A stretch of DNA of 64,000 nt from Hahellaceae bacterium (GTDB lineage: Bacteria; Pseudomonadota; Gammaproteobacteria; Pseudomonadales; Oleiphilaceae): contig JACKOB010000003.1 of NCBI GenBank assembly GCA_024234575.1, positions 124,001 to 188,000 on the forward strand, read 5' to 3'. The position numbers were made by a program, and so were the translations under genes. The notes under the pieces were generated by a model. The model was not told where the DNA came from. It did no database searches and saw only the letters and a program-made list of their open reading frames with translations. Of the stretch, positions 36,004 to 45,501 are shown one piece after another. Within the stretch, counting starts at the first letter, position 1. Each line of letters starts with the position of its first letter.

Positions 36004-39000
36004 TTAATCTGCGGCTAGCTCTCCTGCTTTGGCGCTATTGGTGTCCGGTTTGCGAAGGTTCGCCAGCGCCTGTGATATGGTCTCAATGTACGACAAGATG
36101 ACCGGAATCACGATTAACACGAGTACGGTTGCAAACGCTAAGCCGAAAGAAATGCTCACTGCCATAGGTATTAAAAATTGGGCCTGCAGTGATGTCTCGA
36201 ACAGTAGCGGCAACAAACCGGCAATCGTGGTCAGGGATGTTAGCATCACCGCTCGCAAGCGCAGGCAGGCCGCGTCTACCAGTGCGGTCTCGACGGCGAC
36301 GCCTCGCTGCCGAAGTTCTTTGTAGAATGTAATCAGAATGATTGCATCGTTAATGACGATGCCAGAAAGACCAAACATGCCGAATTGCGACAGTATGGTC
36401 AGATCAATACCAATTACCCAGTGACCGAATATGGCCCCGGCGACGCCAAAAGGAATGGCGAGCATGACTGCCATGGGCCATGCGTAAGAAGCGAAAACCC
36501 AGGCAAGAATAATGTAGATCATGATCAGCGCCAGCAGGGCTCCCTGTACCATATCATTGCCGGTTTCTTTTTCTTCTTCAGCCTTACCTTTATAAGTGGC
36601 TTTTAACCCATATTTGTCCAGCAAGGCCGGAATGATTGTCTCCTGCATTTTTTTGAGGACAATATTGGCGTTGGTAACGTTGTTGTCGACCTCAGCGGTT
36701 ACGTGTACGCCAAGTTTTGCATCGGTGTGGCGCAGTAATTCGAGACCACGTCGCGATTCCAGCGTAATAACGTTACTGAGTGGGATAGCCTGACCGGTTG
36801 GCGTAATAATGGGTAGGCGCTGCAATGCACTTTGAAAGTGACGTTCGTTGGCAGGCAACATTATCCGTACTTCGGTCTCTTCGTTGTTGTCATAAAAAAT
36901 CTGCAGTAGTTTACCGTCAAAGGCTGCACGCAGCTGGCTGCCAACGTTGGCAACGGTTAAGCCGACGGCCTCACCTTGGGGGGTCAGGCTAAATACGTAC
37001 TGCTGTTTGCCGTAGGGCAGGTCGTCGAGAATATTATCCAGCCCTTCAAATACTTTCATTTCCTCTGCCAGTTCAGATGCCGCTAATTTTAGCGTTTCGG
37101 CATCGCCACCGGTCAGGAAAACATCGATATCCTTACCTGGTGGGCCGCCTCTGGGGCTGCTGATGCTGAGCTCTTCCACACCTGGTGGCATCTTGATCAA
37201 CGATTTCCACTGGTTGATGAACTCGGGGTTTCGTACCGATCGTTCATCCGGCATGATCAATTCAACCCGGACCATCGCGTACTGATCGCCATTTTGGTAA
37301 TTCTGACCGCTGTTAAAAGAGGCTGAGTTAAGGCGTACAAATGAAGAGCGTACCAGATCAACATCAGACTTCAGTTGATCATTTGCCATCCACAGGGTCT
37401 CTTCAAGATGGAACGCGAAAGCTTTGACTTCTTCTGGCGGTGTGCCTGCGGCAAACTTGGTGCTAGCCATAATTTGCGAGCTTTCTGGCTGAGGGAAGAA
37501 GTGTGGTTTCACTTGCCCGTATTTAACCAAAGCAAATGAACAGACTAAAAAGGCCAGGGCGATCAGCAGGGTAACGCCACGGTTGCGCATCGCCAGGCTT
37601 ACCACTGGGCGGAAATAATTGTCGCGAAACGAATTAAACCCGTCATCAAGCTTCTGGCGGGTAGGACCAGGCTTTTTGTGATGATTTTTATGAAAGCTGT
37701 GGCGCAGGTGTCCGGGTAGTATAAAAAAGCTTTCAATAAGTGATGCAATGATGACACAGACAACGACAAAGGGTATGTCGCTAAGAATGCTGCCAATAAT
37801 ACCACCAACTAACATCAGTGGCAGGAATGCGGCAATGGTGGTTAAGGAGGAAGACATCACCGGCACCAGCATGCGTCGGGCACCCCCTTCTGCTGCCTGC
37901 AGCGAACTTTCACCTGTCTGGTAGTGGGTCAGCGCGTCTTCTGCGACAACAATGGCATCATCCACAATGATTCCCAGTGCCATGATCAAGGCGAACAGGC
38001 TGATCATATTAATACTGCCGCCGGTGAAATAGAGGATGGCCAGTGTGCCCATAAAGGAAATAGGAATACCACAGGCGACCCAGAACGCGACTCTGCCGTT
38101 TAAAAAGATGAAGAGGATACTCACCACAAGAATTAAACCGCTGATACCATTTTTTAGCAGTAAATCAATGCGTTGTTCAATAAACGTGTAACGTTCATCG
38201 ACCGGGATGATACTTAATGATGGGGGTAATTCGGCTGTTTTTTCTTTTAACCAGGTGTGCATGATTTCGGCGGCTTTAAGAGAGTCTGAAGACTCCGTTC
38301 GCTTCAGCTCCATAAGTACCGCCGGCTGACCCCGGTAGTAAATTTCGACGCCGTTTTCTTTCGTGCGATGGGTGATGTTGCCAATATCGCCGAGTGTGAG
38401 TTTTCGTCCGTCGTCAGTACTGAGAATGGATAGTTCTTCAAAGCCATCCACCGAGCGCCTTTTCTCCAGACTTCGTATTTCCCGGGCCGCTTCACTTTTG
38501 CCAATTGTCCCTGCTGGGATATCCTGGCTTTGCTGGCGTATTTTTTCGCCGATGGTGTCCAGTGATAAGCCTAACGATTGAATTGTTTCGCTGGTAACCT
38601 CAATGGCAATCTCCTGGGCAGGAAGGCCCACAAAGTCTACCTTGGCAATGCCTCTGTCGAGTAGCTCTCGCTCAAACTCGAAAATCATGGGGCGCAATTC
38701 GGATAGCGTTCCGGGGGTGGTTACAACCAGTGTGGCTATTTCTTCGTTACGCACGAACTTGGTTATTTCTGGGGTTTCAGCGTCAGAGGGCAGGTTGCGG
38801 ACCAGGCCGACGTATTCTTTTACCTGATTAAGAGCAAGGCCCATATCGGTACCTTCTTCGTACTCTACGACAACCAGGCTTAACCCCATTGACGATGTTG
38901 AGCGCATCTCTTTAACGTCATCGAGATTGCGTAACTCTTGTTCCAAAGGTGTGGTAATCGACCGGGCAACATCCTCTGCTCCTGCACCGGGCCAGGTGAC

Positions 39001-39216
39001 ACGCACTGAAATAAAGTCGGTGGCGAAGGTAGGAAAGAACTGCCTGTTCAGTTTGCTCAAGCCATAGATGCCGGCTACAAGCATCATCAGCATCAGCAGG
39101 TTGGCGGCAACTTTATGATTTGCAAAACGACCTATCAGATCATTTTGATGGCCTGAAAACGAATCTCGGCTTCGTTCTCCGCTGTTGTGATCGATATTTT
39201 CATTTTCGCGTTTCAT
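36004..39216 (-). CDS. RND family efflux permease (AcrB/MMPL-like)
   Basis: 1070 residues, twelve predicted membrane helices in two halves with large periplasmic loops. Motifs: VRVTWPGAGAEDVARSITTPLEQEL at the porter start, the proton-relay DD in LIMALGIIVDDAIVVAEDAL, and GVAGAIFGHWVIGIDLTILSQFGMFGLSGIVINDAIILI in the second half. It exports substrates driven by proton influx, together with the adaptor 22 bp upstream and a TolC-type channel encoded elsewhere. Substrate not predictable; the family branch resembles the permeases paired with short HlyD adaptors in marine gammaproteobacteria (inference). Confidence 0.95.
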   Translation of the reverse strand: MKRENENIDHNSGERSRDSFSGHQNDLIGRFANHKVAANLLMLMMLVAGIYGLSKLNRQFFPTFATDFISVRVTWPGAGAEDVARSITTPLEQELRNLDDVKEMRSTSSMGLSLVVVEYEEGTDMGLALNQVKEYVGLVRNLPSDAETPEITKFVRNEEIATLVVTTPGTLSELRPMIFEFERELLDRGIAKVDFVGLPAQEIAIEVTSETIQSLGLSLDTIGEKIRQQSQDIPAGTIGKSEAAREIRSLEKRRSVDGFEELSILSTDDGRKLTLGDIGNITHRTKENGVEIYYRGQPAVLMELKRTESSDSLKAAEIMHTWLKEKTAELPPSLSIIPVDERYTFIEQRIDLLLKNGISGLILVVSILFIFLNGRVAFWVACGIPISFMGTLAILYFTGGSINMISLFALIMALGIIVDDAIVVAEDALTHYQTGESSLQAAEGGARRMLVPVMSSSLTTIAAFLPLMLVGGIIGSILSDIPFVVVCVIIASLIESFFILPGHLRHSFHKNHHKKPGPTRQKLDDGFNSFRDNYFRPVVSLAMRNRGVTLLIALAFLVCSFALVKYGQVKPHFFPQPESSQIMASTKFAAGTPPEEVKAFAFHLEETLWMANDQLKSDVDLVRSSFVRLNSASFNSGQNYQNGDQYAMVRVELIMPDERSVRNPEFINQWKSLIKMPPGVEELSISSPRGGPPGKDIDVFLTGGDAETLKLAASELAEEMKVFEGLDNILDDLPYGKQQYVFSLTPQGEAVGLTVANVGSQLRAAFDGKLLQIFYDNNEETEVRIMLPANERHFQSALQRLPIITPTGQAIPLSNVITLESRRGLELLRHTDAKLGVHVTAEVDNNVTNANIVLKKMQETIIPALLDKYGLKATYKGKAEEEKETGNDMVQGALLALIMIYIILAWVFASYAWPMAVMLAIPFGVAGAIFGHWVIGIDLTILSQFGMFGLSGIVINDAIILITFYKELRQRGVAVETALVDAACLRLRAVMLTSLTTIAGLLPLLFETSLQAQFLIPMAVSISFGLAFATVLVLIVIPVILSYIETISQALANLRKPDTNSAKAGELAAD

Positions 39217-39238
39217 TATTAACTCTGCGCCTCATCAA

Positions 39239-40510
39239 TCACTGTCGAATATTAACCTTGAGCCCGGTGACCGCGTTGGCCAATTGGGTAATAATTATCT
39301 GGTCGCCACTTTTCAGTTTGTCACTTTTAATCAGGTGACTTAACTTGCCGCCCTCGAAGCGTTGGCCAACCTTATTAATGGCTATTGCCTTTAAACGTTC
39401 CCCTTCCACTTTGTAAACCCGGTCTTCACCGTAAATAGCAGATACAGGAACACTGAAGACGCTCTCTTCGGCAGGCAATTCAACCAGTACACTTAACGTC
39501 TGGCCTGGCACCACGGTGCTTAGGCCCGAAGGAATGGCAAAAATGGCATCCACGCCGCCACCGCCTTTGTTGACAACCCCAGCCAGCCTCACAAGGTTGA
39601 TTGGCGTTTTCATGTTAGGCGTATTTACCCAGGCTGTGGCGGTATGTTCTGTGGAAAGGGTGTGGCTGACTTTGTCGATGGACTGTGCTGGTACCTGAGC
39701 GCGGATCTCGATGCGGTTAATATCGTAGAGCTGCACTAGTGCATCGCCTGGGCGCACTCGTTCTCCGGGGGATACGTTTACTGCACTGATGATTGCATCA
39801 AAGGGCGCACGTGGACGTGTTCTTTCTATGTCCAGTTTGGCCAGGTCGAGCAGTGCATTCGCCTTGAGCAGTTTGGATTCCAGCTGGGAAAGGCGGCTGC
39901 GGTGATTGTTGATGTTAAGTTGTCTGGCCTGCAAAGACAGTTGTTGTTGCTGATATAGTTGACGGGATGCATCTATCTTGGCATCACTGGTGACGTTGGA
40001 TTTTTTCAACTCGCTTTCTCGGGCCACCGCTTTCTCGGCAAGGTCGACAAGGTTCTGTTCGTTTTTTAACGAGGCGAGGTCTTGCTGGTGTCGGTTTTTC
40101 TCTGCATCAATTTGCGCTGCAAGATCGTCTGCATCGGCCTGCCGCTGGGCCAATGTTAAGCGTGCCTCCCGATCATCCAACAGAATCAGCTCCTGTCCGG
40201 CATTCACATGTTCGCCTTCGCTGACAGGTACAGCTGTTACATCTGCATTAATAGATGCACGCAAGAGTGAGGTAAAAGGGGCTTCGACACTACCTAAAAG
40301 CTGCAGTTGCGGACGAATGTCGTCAGCTTGCAATGTTACGGCGCTGACACTCCACGCCTTTTCGCTGCGTTCGGTGGTGGCAGGTTCGGGCTGCATTGAC
40401 TTCAGTAAGGAAATGATCAGTATGGCAACAGCGATGATAATCAGCCCGATAATAACGGATCTGTATCTTGGTTTGGTCGCACTTGTTTGATTACTGTTTT
40501 CTGTGTTCAT
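39239..40510 (-). CDS. RND efflux periplasmic adaptor (HlyD/MFP family)
   Basis: 423 residues from the ATG at 40510; an in-frame start at 40585 would overlap rsmE and adds a non-family basic leader. One N-terminal membrane anchor (SVIIGLIIIAVAILIISLL), then a lipoyl/barrel-sandwich half (VSEGEHVNAGQELILLDDREARL), a long coiled-coil hairpin (about 130-235), the second barrel half (ARPRAPFDAIISAVNVSPGERVRPGDALVQLYD) and beta-barrel domains. It links the permease (36004) to an outer-membrane channel. Operon order rsmE-adaptor-permease, with 53- and 22-bp gaps. Confidence 0.92.
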   Translation of the reverse strand: MNTENSNQTSATKPRYRSVIIGLIIIAVAILIISLLKSMQPEPATTERSEKAWSVSAVTLQADDIRPQLQLLGSVEAPFTSLLRASINADVTAVPVSEGEHVNAGQELILLDDREARLTLAQRQADADDLAAQIDAEKNRHQQDLASLKNEQNLVDLAEKAVARESELKKSNVTSDAKIDASRQLYQQQQLSLQARQLNINNHRSRLSQLESKLLKANALLDLAKLDIERTRPRAPFDAIISAVNVSPGERVRPGDALVQLYDINRIEIRAQVPAQSIDKVSHTLSTEHTATAWVNTPNMKTPINLVRLAGVVNKGGGGVDAIFAIPSGLSTVVPGQTLSVLVELPAEESVFSVPVSAIYGEDRVYKVEGERLKAIAINKVGQRFEGGKLSHLIKSDKLKSGDQIIITQLANAVTGLKVNIRQ

Positions 40511-40563
40511 CCGTAAGTAACGCCTGTATAAAATTTTATTGATGGCAGAATTTTTGCGGGCGC

Positions 40564-41295
40564 TTACTGCGCCATATCGCCCCATAGCAATTGAATGACA
40601 GACAACGCGGCAACAGGGGCTGTTTCGGTTCGCAAAATGCGGGGACCTAATAGTGTCGTTTCGAATGCACAGGACTGCGCCAGCGAAACTTCGTCGTCGG
40701 TGAGACCACCCTCCGGGCCAACCAAAAGTGCGATATCTTTAGGGCGATCAAAGCTGGTGATTTTTTTGGCAGCTCTTGGGTGCAGTGTTAATCGCAGTTG
40801 CTCATTGCGGGTGCTTAGCCAGTCTTGGATAGTTTGGATGGGTAACACCTGAGGAATCGTCGCTCTGCCGCTTTGTTCGCTGGCATGAATCGCGATTTGT
40901 TGCCAATGCTGTACCCGCTTTTCCTGCCTTTCGTGATTGAGTTTCACTTCACAGTACTTACTCGTTAACGGTGTAATGACATTTACGCCCAGTTCGGTAG
41001 CCTTTTGAATCATGTAATCCATACGATCGCCTTTGGACATCACTTGACCAATGTGAGTATGTATATCAGAGTCTTGTACGCCTGAAGTTTGCTCTTGGAT
41101 TTCCACATCGACTTCTTTTTTACTCGCCCGAGTGATGTGGCCGTGGTAGTCAAAACCATTCCCGTTAAAAAGAATCACTGGTTGACCTAGCTGAACTCGC
41201 AGTACGCGGGCGAGATAGTGTGAGGCGTTTTCATCAAGCGTCGTGGTCTGGCCTGCCGTGAGCTCGGTATTCAGATATATTCTGCTGATTCTCAT
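40564..41295 (-). CDS. rsmE: 16S rRNA (uracil1498-N3)-methyltransferase RsmE
   Basis: 243 residues, the family length. N-terminal PUA-like part (MRISRIYL...HYLARVLRVQLGQPVILFNGNG) and a SPOUT methyltransferase domain with GPEGGLTDDEVSLAQ and the knot motif LGPRILRTETAPVAALSVIQ. It methylates U1498 of 16S rRNA using SAM. In this genome it heads the leftward run that continues into the RND adaptor. The function is well supported by the two SPOUT motifs. Confidence 0.97.
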   Translation of the reverse strand: MRISRIYLNTELTAGQTTTLDENASHYLARVLRVQLGQPVILFNGNGFDYHGHITRASKKEVDVEIQEQTSGVQDSDIHTHIGQVMSKGDRMDYMIQKATELGVNVITPLTSKYCEVKLNHERQEKRVQHWQQIAIHASEQSGRATIPQVLPIQTIQDWLSTRNEQLRLTLHPRAAKKITSFDRPKDIALLVGPEGGLTDDEVSLAQSCAFETTLLGPRILRTETAPVAALSVIQLLWGDMAQ

Positions 41296-41525
41296 TGGTG
41301 TGTTTTCTTCCCCAAAGCTGACCTAAAGGTGCTTAAAGTGCGGCAATTTTTATGCAGGAAGATTAGCCGACTCACCGGCAAATTGAAATGCCTGATTTAT
41401 TGGCAGGATGCGTCGTAGGGTCACATAGGTGCTTAGTGCTGTTTTTTTTGGTGATTTCGACTGGTGACTTGCAACCCGCCACGAAGTGCCTTTATCGCAG
41501 CGGGTGGCCTGGGTTGTGAGAGGCG

Positions 41526-42242
41526 TTAGGCAGCGCCTTTATTGAGGTCATCTGCAGCATGCAACATAAACTCAATATGATGTGAAAGCTCAACGAGTTG
41601 GCTGTGTCCAAGCTCTGACACCAGTTTCTTGATAAGGCTCTGAATACCCTTCTGCACTTGAGAGATGCTGACATCCGCTGTTTTTTTAGTCAGGCCGCCA
41701 AAGTTTACCAGGCGGGTGGGTTCGGCGTAGTAGTACTTAACCCCCTCGACAACGAGATCGCACAAAGCATCAATCACACCTTCCATATAATCATCGCGGC
41801 GACTGTTTTCTCTGACAGAAGTGAGTAAATATTTCGCCCGGTTGTACAGGTTGTCGTTTAGTGCAAAAACCAGAAAATGGTTACCTGACTCTGGGTGCGC
41901 ATGGAGCATAAGGTCAAGGTAGTTGCTGATTAACTGCAGCTCTTCGTGTGACCGGTTTTTGAAGAATTGACGAATGACAAAATCCAAGCCTACCATAATG
42001 GCCTTGATGCCCGTGTCGGCGGTTTTCTTCGCCATCGGGGGAAGTGGCACGATCTCGGTAGGTTTGTGATAGTAATTTTGCAATCCATGTTGGGTCAGTT
42101 GGGAAACAATCGATGCCGCCGTAAGGGATAAACGGTTCGGCTCGGTGCCATCTGTTTGGTTTATCATGGCAATAGTGCTTTTGGCTGTGTCGTGTAATTC
42201 TGGGCTAATCGGAAAACCCCAGTAGGCGTTGGATACTTGCAT
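41526..42242 (-). CDS. Unrecognised protein built on a tandem internal duplication
   Basis: 238 residues from the ATG at 42242, which follows AGGGAGT; a further in-frame ATG 33 bp upstream has no ribosome site. Residues 53-117 and 167-231 are a gapless internal repeat: each has G-x-x-x-YY-x-x-PT near the start, KKTAD 19 residues later, and a C-terminal LMLHA/FMLHA. The rest is helical, with no membrane segment or signal peptide, so it is cytoplasmic. I do not recognise the family. It sits alone, upstream (on the opposite strand) of the transposon-disrupted PEP-CTERM gene. Function unknown. Confidence 0.6.
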   Translation of the reverse strand: MQVSNAYWGFPISPELHDTAKSTIAMINQTDGTEPNRLSLTAASIVSQLTQHGLQNYYHKPTEIVPLPPMAKKTADTGIKAIMVGLDFVIRQFFKNRSHEELQLISNYLDLMLHAHPESGNHFLVFALNDNLYNRAKYLLTSVRENSRRDDYMEGVIDALCDLVVEGVKYYYAEPTRLVNFGGLTKKTADVSISQVQKGIQSLIKKLVSELGHSQLVELSHHIEFMLHAADDLNKGAA

Positions 42243-42522
42243 TAAAGACTCCCTGTTTGGATTGGTTTCTATCAATCGTTAAGGCTATTCGCGGTTGCTT
42301 AACCCTGCCATAACTTTACGTGTCTAAGGCAGCAGTCTTACAGAAGACGCTTTAAATATCCTTGGCTTAATTGCCATGATTCTGTGACGAGAAGGTCATG
42401 TTTGTTTTTGGGGAATTATAAGCCGGCGATTGGCGGAGTTGTGTCAGTTATTTTTACATTTTTTCTGCCATGCTTTTTCTGTGGCCGTCTATCAGGTTGT
42501 ATTGTAAAAGTTATCGATATTT

Positions 42523-42538
42523 AGGCTTAATATTTGCA
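42523..42538 (+). promoter_or_regulatory. Candidate sigma-54 promoter of the PEP-CTERM-like gene
   Basis: AGGCTTAATATTTGCA: GG and GC are exactly ten bases apart, with C after GG and TT before GC. The TSS would fall about 80 bases before the ATG at 42631. PEP-CTERM gene families are often under the PrsK/PrsR sigma-54 system. The rest of the 354-bp gap (42276-42630) shows nothing I can name. Confidence 0.5.
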
Positions 42539-42630
42539 TGTGCTGCCATCGCAATAATATGAGCAACAGCATGCGTTATCTGTGCCTGCTGTCGCTTGTT
42601 TTAGTAACGAGTAACTAATGGACTAGCACA

Positions 42631-42674
42631 ATGAATATTAAGAAACTGGTAGCGTCTATCTGTGGCGGCCTGCA
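42631..42674 (+). pseudogene. 5' fragment of the transposon-split PEP-CTERM-like gene
   Basis: ATG at 42631 encodes MNIKKLVASICGGLQ, the basic start of a signal peptide, then meets a stop in the transposon end (TAA at 42679). The remainder of the gene resumes at 47883. Joining 42674 to 47887 gives GGLQAATSIALLAGSSIAFA, a complete signal peptide with an AFA cleavage site, in frame with the rest. Confidence 0.85.
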
Positions 42675-42861
42675 ATCATAATCCCCATAACCTGCAATCA
42701 TCGGTGATTTTCGGCCCAGATTAATTGCAACTATCCGTGGAAAACTGTCCACATTAAATGCAACTATCTGCGCCTTGGCCCACATTATCTGCAACTATCG
42801 GGCAAAACTGCCCACATTATTTGCAACTATAATTTCCTCTATATAATCAGTCGATTAGATT
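42671..42861 (+). repeat. Left terminal inverted repeat of the transposon (191 bp)
   Basis: Matches the reverse complement of 47696-47886 at all but about four positions. It holds six TGCAA-type motifs: TGCAATCAT at 42671 and 42693, and TGCAACTAT at 42726, 42759, 42790 and 42822 (spacings 22, 33, 33, 31, 32). These look like transposase-binding sites. The ATPase stop codon lies inside this repeat. Confidence 0.92.
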
Positions 42862-43841
42862 ACACCAAGCCTATGTATGGCCTCGCCAAACTCTTCAGCT
42901 TTCCCGCCTGCTAGCTGACCAGACAGATAAGCCCTCACTTCTGTACGCCTGGCACCTAAGTGTTTGCAAAGAGTATTTATGCCGTAGCCATTTCGTGCCA
43001 GCCTGGCTTCCAGCCCATCAAGATCGGGTGACAATACCTTTTCGACGGTTTCTTTCGAGATGGGTTTATCTCCTACATTAGCTCCTTCAGTGAAAGTACG
43101 CATCAGGTAATAGGTTATTTGCAAGGGCGTCATTAGTCTTTCTGCCAGCATAGTTATAGCTTCTTCGGATATAACCTGGTAAATATCATCTTTGGGTTTA
43201 ATGCAATCACTGAGTGCCCAGTGGATGAACTCGCTTTTTTGCTCACCCAGTATGGGCAACTCAAATACTTTTGCTCGTGCGCCGACTTCTTCCATAACCG
43301 GCTTTTGCAAATCTACGCCCAACTTAGGATGCCCAACTGCCAGTATAGTTATAGTGCCACCCGCGTCGTTTACTATTTCAACTATACGTTTTAGGCCGAC
43401 CAATGCACTGCTTTTTAAATCGTGAGCATCATCAATAATTAACAGGATTGGTTTTTTAATTCGAATAACTAAATCCTGTAAACAACGCTCTCTTTTTTCG
43501 GGCCCAACTAACACTTTAAAATCTTTGCGTCTTGGTAGGTCTGCAAAAAGTGCGGTATATAATGTTGTGGTATTAACACTATGCTTGTCTGTAGCAAGAA
43601 CTTTAACAACAGCGATATCCTGCTCTTCATAGCCCATTATCTTTTTGTTAATGGCCTCTTCGATTTTTCGAAGAGCCGTTGTTTTTCCTGTACCAACGAT
43701 ACCGGTTAGCGCAATAATACCGCCAGATCGAATGGCTGCTTTGATATTCTCCAAGGTTTGAATAAAGCCCTCTGACTCGAAAAAGGATGTTTTATCAAAA
43801 TCCTTCTGCAGGCCATAGAATTTCATCATTTCTCCGTACAC
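42855..43841 (-). CDS. Transposon AAA ATPase (TniB/MuB-like)
   Basis: 328 residues, GTG start after AAGGAG. P-loop GIVGTGKT at about residue 45, Walker B LLIIDDAHDL, sensor region TILAVGHPKL; an AAA+ module followed by a helical tail ending in a short HTH-like segment (NTLCKHLGARRTEVRAYLSG). MuB/TnsC/TniB proteins bind target DNA and activate the transposase. It follows the transposase by 13 bp. Its TAA stop is inside the left inverted repeat, so the end sequence is shared between coding and transposition. Confidence 0.9.
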   Translation of the reverse strand: MYGEMMKFYGLQKDFDKTSFFESEGFIQTLENIKAAIRSGGIIALTGIVGTGKTTALRKIEEAINKKIMGYEEQDIAVVKVLATDKHSVNTTTLYTALFADLPRRKDFKVLVGPEKRERCLQDLVIRIKKPILLIIDDAHDLKSSALVGLKRIVEIVNDAGGTITILAVGHPKLGVDLQKPVMEEVGARAKVFELPILGEQKSEFIHWALSDCIKPKDDIYQVISEEAITMLAERLMTPLQITYYLMRTFTEGANVGDKPISKETVEKVLSPDLDGLEARLARNGYGINTLCKHLGARRTEVRAYLSGQLAGGKAEEFGEAIHRLGVI

Positions 43842-43854
43842 GTTTTTCTCCTTA

Positions 43855-45501
43855 TTATTTTTTCTCTGAATCGAAATATGCGCGAATTTTGGCTAGCACT
43901 TCTTCTTTTTCTAAACTTTCTTTCAATATGTCGTTTACTTTTGCCATTTGTTCTTGGGAAAGCTTGCACAATGGGAACCCCAGCATTCGTGCAATGGCGC
44001 TTTTGGCTTCAATAGCATTTTTAAATTCGACATTTACGTCATTGCGAGCTTCTTCAAAGGGTATTGATGGAGGCAAGTCCAAACTGACGCTTTGCGAGTC
44101 ACGAAGCAGGTTTCGAGAGAATGAGCTTTCACCCGATAATGCCGATCTGGGGATACTGAGTTTAGATGCCAGGTCATCAACCCTGTCAGCACGTTTTTCG
44201 AAGCTCGTTTTCTTCTGTTTTCGGAACGCGTTTAGCGGAATGGGACCGGAACAAGGGTAATAGGGGCCAGTCTTTTCACCATTAAAGGTAACATATAGCT
44301 CATCGTCGAATAGCCCCCAGAGCAGAGTAACACTATTGCAAGCCATTTCTGGTAGCAGTTGATACTTTATCCCATCGACGCTAACACAAGCATCACCTTC
44401 AACCACTCGGGTATCAGGCTCCCGTACAAAAGAGCAGAACTTGTCCCAGCTACACATCGCACGAATCCCTTCCTTTGGCGCATTTTTCACCCAATCATCC
44501 ATGCGGCTATGACTTTCACTACGATGGTCATCAGCATTGTATTTGATAAGATAGGTTCTCAACCATTCATTTGCCTCTTCTAGAGATTCAGGTTCATGAA
44601 ACCGGTACAACGTTTCAAGAGAATCTTTAACCGTGCGGAATGATCTTTCAACTTTTCCCTTTGCCCTAGCAGCCGTTTTTCTTGGCTCTTTTGACGCAGG
44701 GGAATTGATTCGAATTTCAACACCTAGCTGATCCATGACCCGCAGGAACACTTTACTCTTCGATACAGGGCCATTATCCAGCACCAATACTTTAGGGATG
44801 CCAGAAAAGGGATTACCTTTATGCGGTTTCGGTGACATGGCTGCAAAGAAGAATTTGAGTGCAGTCATCGCATCTTCACCCAGCACATAGTGATATTCCT
44901 GGTAGCAAACACCACTTCGATCATCAACAATACTGGCGATCATTAATGTGCGATCGTCTTTTTTTCCTTTGCCTTCATGCTTTAGCTTCTTTAAATCTGA
45001 AGGAGAGAAATCAAAATGCCAGCAATCATTGCTATGCTCTGCTTGAAAGCGAACCCAAGGAGTTTCAATCGCAAGCGTACTTTGATCGTATCCCATCTGT
45101 TTGAGATGCCTGTTCACTGTACTGCGTTTGAGAAGACCTGGCTCAACCTTTACCACGCCATCTGGCGTTATTACGCCAGGCCCTTCCAATAGTCGAATAC
45201 AGCTTGGGGTGGATAAGTGTCGGCCTTTTTTATTGCGGGTTCGCTTTTGAAGTGCGGCTATGATCTCGCAATACTTGTGCATGTCTTCCTTTGGCAATAC
45301 GCGAGACTGATTCATATCCGAACGTCTAGCCGTATGTGGAACATTCTGCTCTCTTAGTGCTCGCCACACAGAATGAGGCGATATACCATGCAAGTCTGCG
45401 ACATCCTGTATGAGTTGTTTTCTTTGCGGACTGCGGGCAGGCAAGACATCCATGTTGTTCTTCAACATAATGATTGTCTCAACCGGTATCCGCTTACTCA
45501 T
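43855..45501 (-). CDS. DDE transposase (Tn552/IS481-like integrase core)
   Basis: 548 residues. An N-terminal HTH part (VADLHGISPHSVWRALREQ) is followed by the RNase H-fold catalytic core: Asp164 in HFDFSPSDL, Asp242 in VLDNGPVSK, Glu285 in GKVERSFRTVK. The C-terminal third is likely the beta-barrel and target- or partner-binding part of Mu-type enzymes. The start ATG directly abuts the resolvase stop (TAG then ATG), implying coupled translation. Together with the ATPase it should carry out replicative transposition through the 191-bp ends. Confidence 0.92.
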   Translation of the reverse strand: MSKRIPVETIIMLKNNMDVLPARSPQRKQLIQDVADLHGISPHSVWRALREQNVPHTARRSDMNQSRVLPKEDMHKYCEIIAALQKRTRNKKGRHLSTPSCIRLLEGPGVITPDGVVKVEPGLLKRSTVNRHLKQMGYDQSTLAIETPWVRFQAEHSNDCWHFDFSPSDLKKLKHEGKGKKDDRTLMIASIVDDRSGVCYQEYHYVLGEDAMTALKFFFAAMSPKPHKGNPFSGIPKVLVLDNGPVSKSKVFLRVMDQLGVEIRINSPASKEPRKTAARAKGKVERSFRTVKDSLETLYRFHEPESLEEANEWLRTYLIKYNADDHRSESHSRMDDWVKNAPKEGIRAMCSWDKFCSFVREPDTRVVEGDACVSVDGIKYQLLPEMACNSVTLLWGLFDDELYVTFNGEKTGPYYPCSGPIPLNAFRKQKKTSFEKRADRVDDLASKLSIPRSALSGESSFSRNLLRDSQSVSLDLPPSIPFEEARNDVNVEFKNAIEAKSAIARMLGFPLCKLSQEQMAKVNDILKESLEKEEVLAKIRAYFDSEKK

